From: Nilaparvata lugens
Lineage: Eukaryota > Arthropoda > Insecta > Hemiptera > Delphacidae
Direction of reading: 5' to 3'
DNA: 64,000 bases
Assembly (NCBI RefSeq): GCF_014356525.2
Contig: NC_052509.1
Location: 32,759,852 to 32,823,851 of the forward strand
The position numbers and the translations under genes were made by a program. The notes under the pieces are model-generated. The model did not search any database and was not told where the DNA came from. It saw only the letters and a list, made by a program, of their open reading frames with translations. Of the stretch, positions 24,693 to 33,580 are shown piece by piece. The stretch's first letter is position 1, and the number at the start of each line of letters is the position of its first letter.

Positions 24693-25955
24693 TTATTCAA
24701 GAATAGCTTTGAAGAAAGAGTCATAATAAAACTTAGGGACTATGTTTTTCTCAACAAGATCTTGGATATCCCTTTTTTTATTGTCAGGCAATGGAATCTT
24801 AGTTGGATAAGCCTGAACCAACTGAATCGCATTCAAATCTTCTCGAGATCTAGTTTTCTTCTTGTTGCACATGTTCACCTTCTTGAAATTTTCGTCACTG
24901 TAGGATGTTTTATAGAAGAATGAATTAGGTTGATCTCGTTCAACACGAAGTATCTTGATGTCTTTTACTTTGTTCTTCTCAGTGTCCATGTTAAAGTTGT
25001 TACCCCATTGCTCTTGCAACAGTTTCAAGTCATAAAAATCTTCGAATGTGAGCTCATGAACTTGATAAGGGGGACCCTTTTTTTTCGCCGTCTGAATCAG
25101 TGTCACGTACTGAGCAGGTATGTAAATCGGTGAGGATTTCAGATGTCTTGAAATTTGTTTTTCAATGACGCTGTGAACATTGTCACCTTCGTTTTGTGAA
25201 TGTCCACATATTAGAAATTTGTGAGAAATACTTCTGATTTTGAAAGCTTGTGTGGCATATGCATAGGAAGCAAGTACATACTTGTTTTTCTGTTGGCCAC
25301 AGCAATTGTCTGAATAGAAGATCACATCAATCTCACTGCTGTTGGCCTTTTCCACTAATGATTTGAGGTATCGAAGAACACAACTTCCCACCTCCACAGC
25401 TCCACGCCTACCCTCAGTTTCGTTCCAAAAGTAGCAATCCACATTCTTAGCACTCAAATCACTTATGGTAAAATTGTAACAGTTCATTTTACTTTTGTAA
25501 TAGAATGATGAAATTAAACCTCTTGGTGCTGGCATTACTGCTTGCAGGTCGTACACAGCAACATACACATCATTATTTGTGTTATTTTTGTCAATGTCCT
25601 TTTCTCTGCGAGATAGTTCTTTCTCTCTTTGGTGAGTGTTGTAGCGTTCCATCAACTGTTTCTTTTCTTCACCGTTTGCATTTTTGTAAGATTCACAAAG
25701 ATCACAGAGATCTTTTTTAGGCACAAAAAACGATATGTTGAATTCTCCATTGAATATACGATTGAACATAACGGAATGCGCAAATGGTAGATGCTGTCTC
25801 TCACGGTCGTCTCTGTAGTCACGGTACAAATCAGCCAAACTTTTGTTGCCATCAATATATTCTCGACTGGTTTGAGCTCTGAAGTAATGTGACTCAACTC
25901 TGGGTATGGCATTTATGAATTTCCTAACATTGTCTTTTATTTCAGGATCAACCAC
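24693..25955 (-). CDS. Transposase-like protein, main part (420 residues)
   Basis: This is a large, uninterrupted frame. I recognise it as belonging to a repeated insect protein family usually annotated only as uncharacterised or DUF7869-like. Visible features: a CDLC motif at residues 84-87 that could be half of a zinc site; YDLQAVMPAP at 135-144; FYSDNCCGQQ at 213-222; and CGHSQNEGDNVHSVIE at 250-265. D136, D216 and one of E256/D258/E265 are spaced like the acid triad of an RNase H-fold nuclease; that assignment is inference. TIRs on either side of the gene support a transposase role. The N-terminal portion lies in another frame upstream, so the protein as encoded is incomplete. Confidence 0.7.
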   Translation of the reverse strand: MVDPEIKDNVRKFINAIPRVESHYFRAQTSREYIDGNKSLADLYRDYRDDRERQHLPFAHSVMFNRIFNGEFNISFFVPKKDLCDLCESYKNANGEEKKQLMERYNTHQREKELSRREKDIDKNNTNNDVYVAVYDLQAVMPAPRGLISSFYYKSKMNCYNFTISDLSAKNVDCYFWNETEGRRGAVEVGSCVLRYLKSLVEKANSSEIDVIFYSDNCCGQQKNKYVLASYAYATQAFKIRSISHKFLICGHSQNEGDNVHSVIEKQISRHLKSSPIYIPAQYVTLIQTAKKKGPPYQVHELTFEDFYDLKLLQEQWGNNFNMDTEKNKVKDIKILRVERDQPNSFFYKTSYSDENFKKVNMCNKKKTRSREDLNAIQLVQAYPTKIPLPDNKKRDIQDLVEKNIVPKFYYDSFFKAILE

Positions 25956-26227
25956 TGGCTGTTTCCCGTGCTGTTTCTGGCTGTTTCTCTCTTGTCAGAA
26001 TCAACAAATCCAGTTTCCATCTTCTTTGCTAAAGCTGTGCGTATTGGTCTATCATTTAGATCGAGCGTAGACATAAAAATTTTTCTACAAACTCTGATAC
26101 GTAGATTATTCACATCAAAGTAATATGCAATGTTCAAGCCCCTGAGGTTCTGTGTACAAGAATATCGGTATTTAGTTTGATTGGTCCTGCATGAGCAACA
26201 ATAAATTCTCTTTGCCTTTGTAAACAA
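25937..26227 (-). pseudogene. Transposase N-terminal segment, shifted frame
   Basis: A 96-residue frame overlaps the main transposase frame by 19 bp. It carries a cysteine cluster (CCSC...C, residues 10-24) and then a stretch rich in R/K (NNLRIRVCRKIFMSTLDLND) that typically precedes the 420-residue part in this family. The change of frame at about 25,940-25,960 shows a frameshift, so this copy is unlikely to make full-length transposase. Confidence 0.55.
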
Positions 26228-26462
26228 CCAAGATTCCAGTAGGCAGAAAAAATCTCAACACGAGTAGAGTCATCAATTTTGGTGGTACAGCGTAGTCGGC
26301 ATTTTTCTCCACAAGGTGCCCTATTTTTCTTGAGCCAAACTTCTTTTTGTTTTTGATGTAGAAATGTACGATTTCCCTGAATTCCTATTCAATTTTGCTT
26401 TTTTATCAATCCACTTTTCAGGATTTCGCACTCTCTTCTTTCCTTTCTTCCCATTTCATCAC

Positions 26463-27116
26463 CTACATTTTCAAGTCCTTCATCTTCTGAGCTGCTACTA
26501 CTTTCACTCTCATCATCACTGAAATTGGGATCAGCATCTGTGTCATCACTGGGAATAACATGATCATCACTGGAATTGGGGTCACCATTGTGTCATCTTC
26601 ATCACTTCCTTCACTAGAAATAACAGACTGTCTGTTTGTTACTTTGGTCAATCGCAAAACGGTAGGATTGCTGATATCATACAAGGCTGCATGAGATTTT
26701 GGTCCAGAAGTTCCTGAAGAACCAGAAGCGAGGTGAGTGGGAAACTGTAGATTCACTTGCTCAATTGCTCCAACTGAATGGCTACTTGCACTGGGTGGAT
26801 CTGAGGGCTGAACAGAAATTTCCTCGTTACTCAAATTATTTTCACTAGATGAAACATACAAGGCTGCATAAGAAATGTCACTGTCTTTTGGTCTAGTAGT
26901 TCCTGGAGAACCAGAAGCGAGATGAGTGGGAAACTGTAGATTCACTTGCTCAATTGCTCCAACTGAATGGCTACTTGCACTGGGTGAATATGAGGGCTGA
27001 ATAGGAATTTCCTCATTACTCAAATTATTTTCACTAGATGATTGTTCCTCCTGTCTAAGTTTTTCCAAGGCAAGTTTGACAATGAAAGCACCCCGGCCTG
27101 TAGCCTCCATTTTCAA
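26463..27116 (-). pseudogene. Transposon gene 5' portion with internal duplication
   Basis: Begins with an ATG in a plausible context near the right end (MKMEATGRGAFIVKLALEKL). It contains two ~70-residue direct repeats (SSENNLSNEEI...SGSxGT; about residues 27-80 and 92-139), Ser/Pro/Glu-rich and probably disordered. The C-terminal 40 residues (VMIMLFPVM...) look out of frame relative to an acidic DSDD-type stretch on the same strand. It probably forms the N-terminus of the same protein as the two preceding features. Confidence 0.5.
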
Positions 27117-27117
27117 A

Positions 27118-27562
27118 CTACAACATCAAAAGTGACACATTTTGAGATGAAACCGGGAAATGTTTCTCACTCATCCAACAAAAAAGTCACAACTCAAAAT
27201 AAGATATAGTCCTATTCTTTAAATGGATCACCTGAAATGCCACAATTCGAAATCACTCAAGTAGTTATTATCAATTGAATCAACAAAACGCCACAACTCA
27301 AAATATCACAGTTTATGAGATAAACAACACACACGTTACTCAATGACCGACTGAAGACAACTGAAGATATGACACTTTAGTGGAAGGAATCAGAGGCATA
27401 TTGAAAACAACAAAGCGCCATAACTGCCATCTGGCGGCTGATCTGTCAATGCAGCTTCTGGCGCTTTTGAAGATTGGTAGGGACATGAAAACTACGCCTG
27501 CTGGTGGTCATAACTCAAAAATTACAATTTTTGAGTTGTGGCACTTTTGTTGCAAGGGTGCG
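27118..27562. promoter_or_regulatory. Subterminal CACAACTCAAAA array at transposon right end
   Basis: Variants of CACAACTCAAAA occur at about 27,188, 27,247, 27,292, 27,510 and, inverted, 27,530-27,542 within the TIR. Another lies at the left end (23,836). Repeated subterminal copies of a TIR motif are typical transposase binding sites. This stretch is also where the gene's promoter should lie. Confidence 0.55.
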
Positions 27563-27698
27563 ATATATAGGACCGTTTCAAATTTCATTCAAATACAATC
27601 ATTTCCATAATACTTAGTTACCCGAAAATCGTTGAAAGTGTGATGATTAGTTGCGTTGCTATCACCTCAGTTTGAACAACACATTCAAGTTTCAGAGC

Positions 27699-27756
27699 AT
27701 CTTATGATCTGCCCTCTATCGGGAATAAATAGAGAAATTAGGCCACAGCTTAGTAT
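27699..27756 (+). repeat. 58-bp direct repeat, left copy
   Basis: Matches 34,290-34,347 with about three substitutions (shared text includes CGGGAATAAATAGAGAAATT). The two copies bracket the dispersed repeat and its Polinton-like insertion. Confidence 0.8.
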
Positions 27757-28284
27757 GAATACTCGTACCCTATTACCACTTCAAAAAATGTAAATGTAAA
27801 TGAAAAAAAAGTGAACAGAGAATTGGCTTATCTTGGAAATCTTGCAGTATACTAAATGTATTTTTTATTGCAGGAATTTTCGTTGAAGCTTGAACTATTA
27901 TTCATTCATATTATCCAATAACTTACTTTTTCTCGAGAATTTACGAATGATTGGTGGTTTTCTAATTACAGTATAAGAAAAAAACGTGTAAGACTTGATC
28001 TCTCCAAAACTAAATTTTCCCGGGTGTTATCATGTAAAGTTCTTGGGTTGAATTTGAATTGCCATGCATGGCCGAACGTGGATAATAAAGAATTCGATGA
28101 GAGAAAAATGAACCATGTCTCCCAAATCGCTGTACAAATAGAATATAGTACAAATTTCATGTGATATTGAAATTAAATGGGAATAAATAATAATATGGAT
28201 GTCAAACTACTGTATAAGCATATAGAATAATAGAGCATATATGAATATAGTATATAACATAAAACACAATAGTGCAGACAAGAA
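27757..28284 (+). repeat. Dispersed repeat, second copy, part 1
   Basis: Collinear with 18,960-19,484 (shared CTATTACCACTTCAAA, CCGGGTGTTATCATGTAAAG, TGCCATGCATGGCCGAACGT). It stops exactly at CAAGAA (28,279-28,284), where the Polinton-like element begins, and resumes at 33,965. Confidence 0.85.
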
Positions 28285-29715
28285 AGTAGTAATAATAAGC
28301 CGGTCCTGGGCCCTCCGAGGATGTGCAGGCATGTTCAGACATGTCTGGCCACCCCTTATCTAATCTAACCTAACCTATATGAATTTTCAATTTTCGATCC
28401 TTATCATGTCATGACACGTCTTATCTAATCTATATGATAAGATAATAATATTTTTGAAAATAATTTTCCCGTTTATCAATTTTGCATGTCAATAGCTGTT
28501 TAAGGCGGTAAATTCAAATATGAGATGTTCCATGGCTGATAAGCTGCTATAAAGTTAAAGCTATAAGTTCCATGGGCCTGGTACTCCCTCTGTAAGGGTG
28601 ACCAAAGATCTTTGATTATAATTCTTGAGTTTGAAATTATTTTACAACCCACCTAAAGGTCCACTCACCTGATATCATCATTACCTGTGCACAAGCCTAG
28701 AGCTCATGTGGGCATCATCTTCAGCCAGTGTTAATAAATAAGTGGGTGAGACTGTGGTAACCATGGTAACCATTTCAAACAGATTAAAAATAATGATTAA
28801 ACTATGTCTATTTTTATTAATGTGATGGAAAAATTATCTCACCTCTCCACTTTATTGGTACCTACTATACCAAATAGAATAGAGTATTTTGTTCAATACC
28901 ACCTTTTTATAATAGTGTCACAATATGTATGAATTAATCTAATATATTATGTTCCATTTTGAATGTTCACTATGTGTGTATAAGGTAAGTAAGGTGAAAT
29001 AATCAACACATTCACTTACTATAGTATATGCTTTATTAACACATATATATCTCAAATTACAAAACTATATCTATTGCTTCCTAATTGAATTGATTACAAT
29101 ATGTTTCCCTCTTGGTCACCATTGTAAAAATGGTTCAAGCCCCGTTACTTTGTCAAAGTGGGGAAACATCAAAAGGGGTATAAAAAGAGATATCCTTAAT
29201 GAGAATGAGATGAATGAAAAAAAATACATCTCTTCAAGACAAAATAAATCAGCATAATAACTGAGTATTCAAATAATAATATTTACAATAAACAAGGAAA
29301 TTCATAAATATCTAGCAATCCTGCTAGGATAATTTTCAAAATATGACTTACTGTAACATTTTCTCATTAAGAATATCCCTTTTTTACAAAAATAAAAATT
29401 TACTCTGCTTTTAAAACAAAACAATACTTCTAAATAACACATTTTTTTCAATTTCCTCAATTGAGACAAGAATAAAGTCTAACAATATAATCAAATATTT
29501 TTAAAAACTTAAATAACTTTTATAATAAATGTTTCAAATTTGAATTATAGATAAAATAATAGTAATCCAGAATGGTATCCATAGAAATGAAAATAAAACT
29601 TGGAAAATTAGAATAAACTTTGTTTTGTGAGAAACATAAATCAACACTCAAATAGTTTTAAAACGTTCAGGAGTAGGTGAGGATGTCTGATTAATTTGTT
29701 CAGCATAAAAATCAT
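28285..29715. other. Non-coding left arm of the Polinton-like element
   Basis: 1.4 kb without a supported gene. The first ~90 bp is GC-richer (CCGGTCCTGGGCCCTCCGAG) and then becomes AT-rich with TCTTATCTAATCTA repeats. This may be what remains of a longer terminal repeat. Confidence 0.5.
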
Positions 29716-30324
29716 TCATTGCTGACAAATAAACAATCTCCCCTTCCACCCATGTCCAATAGTTTTCCTCAATTTCATTATATACATGTGCTCTATGTTG
29801 TTGTATATTATACATTTCCCAATGATGATCGTGAAAGGCTGACTATTCCAACAATCCATAAATTCAGTAAAACTGGTTACAATTTTATTCTCAACCTCAA
29901 ATTTACATCTGGGAATCTCTTGTACAAAATCTGTTGAGAACTTGTAGTTTTCAAAATCATCATTCAAACGAAGAGTTATGAGTTCACATGAAGTGCACTG
30001 TTGGCATCCTGACATTTGCTGATGACAAAGTACATCATATACTGATGTGTAGTTATACCTGTATGAATCAATATTATGCCACATATTAATGTATAGGCAA
30101 TCTGTTGAGGTATCACTTATATATCCTTCCCCCTCTGATAATTGCTCATCAAAGTTGATTCCTTCCACACGATCTTGTATATCCTGTGATGAAAGGTAGA
30201 GTTTGAAAGAAGACATCAGGTTTGTATGAAGAGTACAAGAGAGACAAGAGCAAACAACGCTACTATACACTTCAAAGAGTAGACTGCAAGTGAGCAGGAA
30301 ACAAGGTGGGCTTGGATTTTTCAA
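29716..30324 (-). CDS. Polinton-like element: unrecognised ORF (202 or 166 residues)
   Basis: I do not recognise this protein. The frame is open for 202 residues, but the first 36 are hydrophobic and Cys-rich. A better start is the methionine at residue 37 (30,214-30,216), because a TATA-like GTGTATAGTA lies about 46 nt upstream, the spacing seen for the neighbouring genes. The body has an acidic segment (SEGEGYISDTSTD), a CQQCTSC motif (two closely spaced CxxC-like cysteine pairs, a possible metal site) and a basic C-terminus. It is the last gene of the minus-strand series. Structural, host-interaction and DNA-binding roles are all possible; none is shown. Confidence 0.55.
   Translation of the reverse strand: MKNPSPPCFLLTCSLLFEVYSSVVCSCLSCTLHTNLMSSFKLYLSSQDIQDRVEGINFDEQLSEGEGYISDTSTDCLYINMWHNIDSYRYNYTSVYDVLCHQQMSGCQQCTSCELITLRLNDDFENYKFSTDFVQEIPRCKFEVENKIVTSFTEFMDCWNSQPFTIIIGKCIIYNNIEHMYIMKLRKTIGHGWKGRLFICQQ
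30262..30270 (-). promoter_or_regulatory. TATA-like box for the 166/202-residue ORF
   Basis: GTGTATAGT on the minus strand, 46 nt before the inner ATG at 30,216. Weaker than the boxes of the neighbouring genes. Confidence 0.35.
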
Positions 30325-30525
30325 TTAGTTGTGATAAGATAAGATAACACCAACTTACTCAAGTTTCTTACTCTTACCAGTTCTTTGACTCCCTTATCTG
30401 TGTTAATTAACATGTTTGACTTTGCCAAAACTAGATCAGATGTTTAGTCTATTATGAATCTCATGTATAGAAATCTCAAAGGAGTATGAAATGAGATATT
30501 TCTCTTAAAAAATGAATAAAATAGC

Positions 30526-30828
30526 TTAGATAAATCGAATGTCATGCTTTCTTCCTTGTAGTAGTCCCAGATAGACCAATGACACTTCATTTCCATCACT
30601 ACTATTGTAATTGTCAATGAATGTACTGGATAAATTGAATCTTGATGGTGGATAAATCATTATCTCTTCTTCCATGTGTCGTTTCAAAAGTGCTATAGTC
30701 CTATCTCCATGAATGGTAGAAACCTTTTTAAACGATATCACCCTGTATGCTTCACCAAGGAAGAGTTCTGAGAGCTTAGAATACTCTCTCTTTTCATTGT
30801 AATCATTAAGCATTCTCTTGAAATCCAT
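30526..30828 (-). CDS. Polinton-like element: small 100-residue protein, OB-fold-like?
   Basis: Intact 100-residue frame. It opens with a charged helix (MDFKRMLNDYNEKREYSKLS), then alternating hydrophobic strands (YRVISFKKV, RTIALLKR, IMIYPPSRF, SLVYLGLLQG). The pattern resembles the small companion protein found beside double-jelly-roll genes in insect genomes. A compact beta-barrel of the OB type, hence nucleic-acid binding, is my inference; there is no catalytic motif. A clear TATA box (CCTATAAAAGG) lies 39 nt upstream of the ATG. Confidence 0.6.
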   Translation of the reverse strand: MDFKRMLNDYNEKREYSKLSELFLGEAYRVISFKKVSTIHGDRTIALLKRHMEEEIMIYPPSRFNLSSTFIDNYNSSDGNEVSLVYLGLLQGRKHDIRFI

Positions 30829-30866
30829 AATGACAACTGGAACCTGTTATAATTATATGAGCTACT

Positions 30867-30875
30867 CCTTTTATA
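30867..30875 (-). promoter_or_regulatory. TATA box for the 100-residue ORF
   Basis: TATAAAAGG on the minus strand, 39 nt before the ATG. Matches the metazoan TATA consensus closely. Confidence 0.6.
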
Positions 30876-31133
30876 GGGACAACACCCTCCCTCTCCATCA
30901 TCACATTGTACCACCAATTTTCAACTCAATTGAAAAATAATCCATCTTCCATTTTTCATACATGCTGTTCCATATTCATTTCAATGAATTAGTATAGTAC
31001 AGGGAGAGAAAATGAATACATTTCCAATGAATGATGTGATAATAATCTTTATTAAACTCAAGAATGACAGTTCAATAAAAAATAAAACATAAAATTCCTC
31101 CTATACAATAAACATGAGTAATAAAATTATAAT

Positions 31134-31610
31134 TCAATTTCTGTGATAAAACCAGCCTACCAAATTCATGACATTATTCAATGAACACATTCTAATATTC
31201 CTTTTCCTATGATAGAAGCAATAGGTGTGTGGATTATCAATTTGTTTGAATGAAGGACAATTCAAATCCTCAATGTTGATTATTGTATTTCCAAAGTATT
31301 TCTCCAAGAATTTTGTTTTTGTGAGACATTTAGCATATATTATGTCATTTTCTGTAAGCCCACATCCAATTTGATGCAATAAGTCAGAGAGCTCCACTGA
31401 TCCATCATCCCAATGTAAACCATGATAATTTCTTACTAGCCAATGGTATTGTCTTCTTTTATTAAAATTCAATGCACTCATTTCAAATCCTGATCGAACT
31501 AACCAATGTTGTACATAGCAACCATCAGTAGTTATAATGGCTAGCTCTTTAACAATGTACTCATTATAATTATCTTGATAACCTTGAAAGTCTATTATGT
31601 AACTGTTCAT
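31134..31610 (-). CDS. Polinton-like element: 158-residue protein, RNase H/exonuclease-like?
   Basis: Intact frame from a good ATG to a stop. The start (SYIIDFQGYQDNYNEYIVKE) has an early aspartate in a hydrophobic strand, as in DnaQ/RNase H-fold nucleases. A WLVRNYHGLHWDDG segment follows at about residues 57-70, and a C-terminal Cys/His-rich stretch (CPSFKQ...HTYCFYHRK). Proteins of this type accompany capsid-like genes of insect Polinton-like elements. A nuclease role is plausible but not demonstrated; the early Asp and the WDD pair are the only candidate acidic residues I can point to. A TATA-like box lies 47 nt upstream. Confidence 0.6.
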   Translation of the reverse strand: MNSYIIDFQGYQDNYNEYIVKELAIITTDGCYVQHWLVRSGFEMSALNFNKRRQYHWLVRNYHGLHWDDGSVELSDLLHQIGCGLTENDIIYAKCLTKTKFLEKYFGNTIINIEDLNCPSFKQIDNPHTYCFYHRKRNIRMCSLNNVMNLVGWFYHRN

Positions 31611-31656
31611 GATGAACTCTACTACAATACTAACTAATGTAGCCTCAGTATTTAGC

Positions 31657-31665
31657 TTATAAAGT
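31657..31665 (-). promoter_or_regulatory. TATA-like box for the 158-residue ORF
   Basis: CTTTATAAG on the minus strand, 47 nt before the ATG. Confidence 0.5.
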
Positions 31666-31687
31666 AAACTATTCCCCCTACTCTATA

Positions 31688-32946
31688 TTAAATAACCCTT
31701 TGAATCATGCCAGTAAGAGGACTATACTCCAAGATCCTATCATGAATAATTACGCAGTAAGCTGCATTATTATTAGGAAATTGATCAGTAGATTCAAATT
31801 CCAATCTTATATCTACAGAGCCCGTTTTAGTAGCATCTTGTTGCTTGGAACAATCAATTACAGCTATAGGAGCTAAATCTTTGAACTGATTTCTTGTCAA
31901 GAGTGGGGCAGGACAATAGCTTTTATTATAATATGACTGTTTGAAACTGACATAGGAATGGTATAGCAATGAAAACTGTTCTTTTTGAAAGTTCAAGTTG
32001 AAATCATCATAGGGATGAATTTTGGAGTTTAGAAAAAGTTTTACATTCTGCAATTTGCAGTGATCAAAACAGCTACTATCACTTTTGTGATTATTTTTCC
32101 TTTGTGTCTGAAAAGCTACAATTACATAGCGTGGTTTCTCCAATTGTGACGATGTCTTTACAGCCCATACATGTTTCTGTGTACGTTGAAGTAGAGGATA
32201 CTCATGTATTTCCCATGTTCGGAATCGCATACTTATTGAACGACCTGATTCCAAATGTTTCAATAATCTGATCCGTTCACTACCATTCACTGTGACATAG
32301 GGCACTTTCCAAGCTACCTTTCCAAGAACTATTTTTGCTTTTTCATCTGCTGAGGTAGCTGTCGCCGGAGTATATTGATAGCAATTATCATCCCTCCTAC
32401 TTCTTGTCAGAATTAAATCATGTTTGCAATTAATAACAATTTTTTTGTAGTCTTCTGCGAAGCCCATTATCACTGACAACGGAATGCAAGCACTAAAGTA
32501 CCCATCAGCATTTACAATTGATGCATCTCTGTTAGGATCAAAACTGTGCCATCCAAAATTTCCATCTCCACAGAATTACGACTGAATGATAGTAATCCTT
32601 TCAGAGTACTACTTATACCAGGATTCCGTACACGATCTACCTCCACTCCATTCAATTCATAACGAATTTCATCAAATAGGAATGCTAATGCATTATTTGT
32701 CATTTTTATCCTATTTGAAGGGGCCTCATTATCCGAGTCATCTTTCAAAAATCTCCCCTCAATGTAGAGATAACTAAAAGCTGGTAGTGTATAGCTGTCC
32801 TGATGCTATATGGGAATAATTATCTCTTGACCTGCGTCAAGTGTTGTTGAAGCAAATGGGAGATGTGTATGAAACTCAATACTTTCAATTGTGTCATCAA
32901 AAGTGATGGAATTTCCCAATTCAATATGACCATTTCGATGCCAACA
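31688..32946 (-). pseudogene. Polinton-like element: double-jelly-roll capsid-like gene, broken
   Basis: Three collinear pieces. 32,809-32,946 encodes an N-terminal stretch; an in-frame TAG lies at 32,806-32,808. 32,512-32,748 continues the same frame with NNALAFLFDEIRYELNGVEV, the signature of the double-jelly-roll capsid-like family of insect Polinton-like viruses. A frameshift between about 32,480 and 32,560 then moves to 31,688-32,479, which holds the second barrel (SERIRLLKHLESGRSISMRF, EKPRYVIVAFQTQRKNN) and a complete C-terminus. Family members form the virion shell. The two lesions prevent full-length product from this copy unless they are sequencing errors. Upstream, a TATA box and ATG at 33,052 probably mark the original gene start. 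Confidence 0.75.
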
Positions 32947-33052
32947 CTAGATAGCCAATTGAACGTAGAAACTTGATATTTTCAGATGTCACGAGTACTA
33001 CTGATTCTTTCTGTTGTGCTTGCTTTTTCTTTTCTATGAAGGTAAGCCCCAT
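32921..33052 (-). CDS. Polinton-like element: 43-residue ORF, probable remnant of capsid gene start
   Basis: ATG at 33,050-33,052, 43 codons, stop at 32,921-32,923. It is Lys/Gln-rich and then hydrophobic (ENIKFLRSIGYLV). A TATA box (TATAAATGG, 33,109-33,117) lies 57 nt upstream, embedded in the protease 3' end. The ORF overlaps the capsid-like frame by 26 bp in another frame. I infer that it was the 5' end of the capsid gene before a frameshift; an independent microprotein cannot be excluded. Confidence 0.45.
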   Translation of the reverse strand: MGLTFIEKKKQAQQKESVVLVTSENIKFLRSIGYLVLASKWSY

Positions 33053-33102
33053 ATGTGTTACTTGCACGGTGTCTCAACTCAAACTGATATGTTTGTCACA
33101 GT

Positions 33103-33528
33103 TCAGTTCCATTTATAGTTCTTCCCAGCAAGAAACTGGAGAGACAAATGCCCACATATGTTTGTCCCGGGCTGTTGATGCACTCTCTGATTTCGAGTAA
33201 TTGTACACCCCTTCATATATCTGACTAAAGCTGATGGTACCTTGTTACCATTACTATCAAAATACTTGACAAGTCTGTTATTTTTTATATAAGCCACCCA
33301 ATGAGTACCAGTTCCACTACTAAGATCCAGATTGAATACTCCTTTTTCATTTTTCCATGGCTTTTTGGGTAGTGTGTCCAGCATGAATACTCCTCTGAAA
33401 TTGTGGATTTTGATTTTTTTAGCAAATTTAATGATATCGAAATTTGTAAGTGCTCTCTTTGGTAGACATCCTCCAATTTTTTGAGGTGTAGGAATAACTC
33501 TCTTACGACGCTGTCGTCGATGGCTCAT
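33103..33528 (-). CDS. Polinton-like element: adenain-like cysteine protease
   Basis: Intact 141-residue frame. A basic N-terminus (HRRQRRKR) suits DNA or nuclear binding. The catalytic layout matches the adenovirus/ULP1 cysteine protease fold: His76 in GTHWVAYI, Asp91 in KYFDSNG, Gln118, and Cys125 in GTNICGHLSLQF. The Gln-to-Cys spacing of seven is as in adenain. Such proteases mature capsid proteins in Polintons and related viruses. It is shorter than adenain (about 200 residues) and ends soon after the Cys helix, so a C-terminal truncation is possible. The next gene downstream is the capsid-like gene, its probable substrate. TATA-like box 53 nt upstream. Confidence 0.8.
   Translation of the reverse strand: MSHRRQRRKRVIPTPQKIGGCLPKRALTNFDIIKFAKKIKIHNFRGVFMLDTLPKKPWKNEKGVFNLDLSSGTGTHWVAYIKNNRLVKYFDSNGNKVPSALVRYMKGCTITRNQRVHQQPGTNICGHLSLQFLAGKNYKWN
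33109..33117 (-). promoter_or_regulatory. TATA box inside protease 3' end
   Basis: TATAAATGG on the minus strand, 57 nt before the ATG at 33,052, inside the last codons of the protease ORF. Confidence 0.55.
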
Positions 33529-33580
33529 GTTATCAACGTGATGTTATCCAACAGAATAAACATAACACATGAATGTCTAT

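Larger units (their letters stand above)
23811..27562 (-). mobile_element. DNA transposon with ~35-bp TIRs and DUF7869-like transposase
   Basis: Left end CGCACCCTTGCTACAAAAGT and right end (complement) CGCACCCTTGCAACAAAAGT remain paired for ~35 bp (through CACAACTCAAAAA) with two mismatches. ATAT flanks both ends (23,807-23,810 and 27,563-27,566), either as target duplication or as the outermost TIR bases. One minus-strand gene, in three broken pieces, fills 24.7-27.1 kb. The CACAACTCAAAA phrase of the TIR recurs in the promoter-side flank. I cannot name the superfamily. Confidence 0.75.

Noticed and set aside
23811..27562. piggyBac or Kolobok assignment
   Set aside because: Ends and flanks are not TTAA and no superfamily-diagnostic motif is visible.
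28285..28400. Long terminal inverted repeat for the Polinton-like element
   Set aside because: Only the outer 8 bases match the right end; beyond that the two ends differ, so I do not claim a long TIR.
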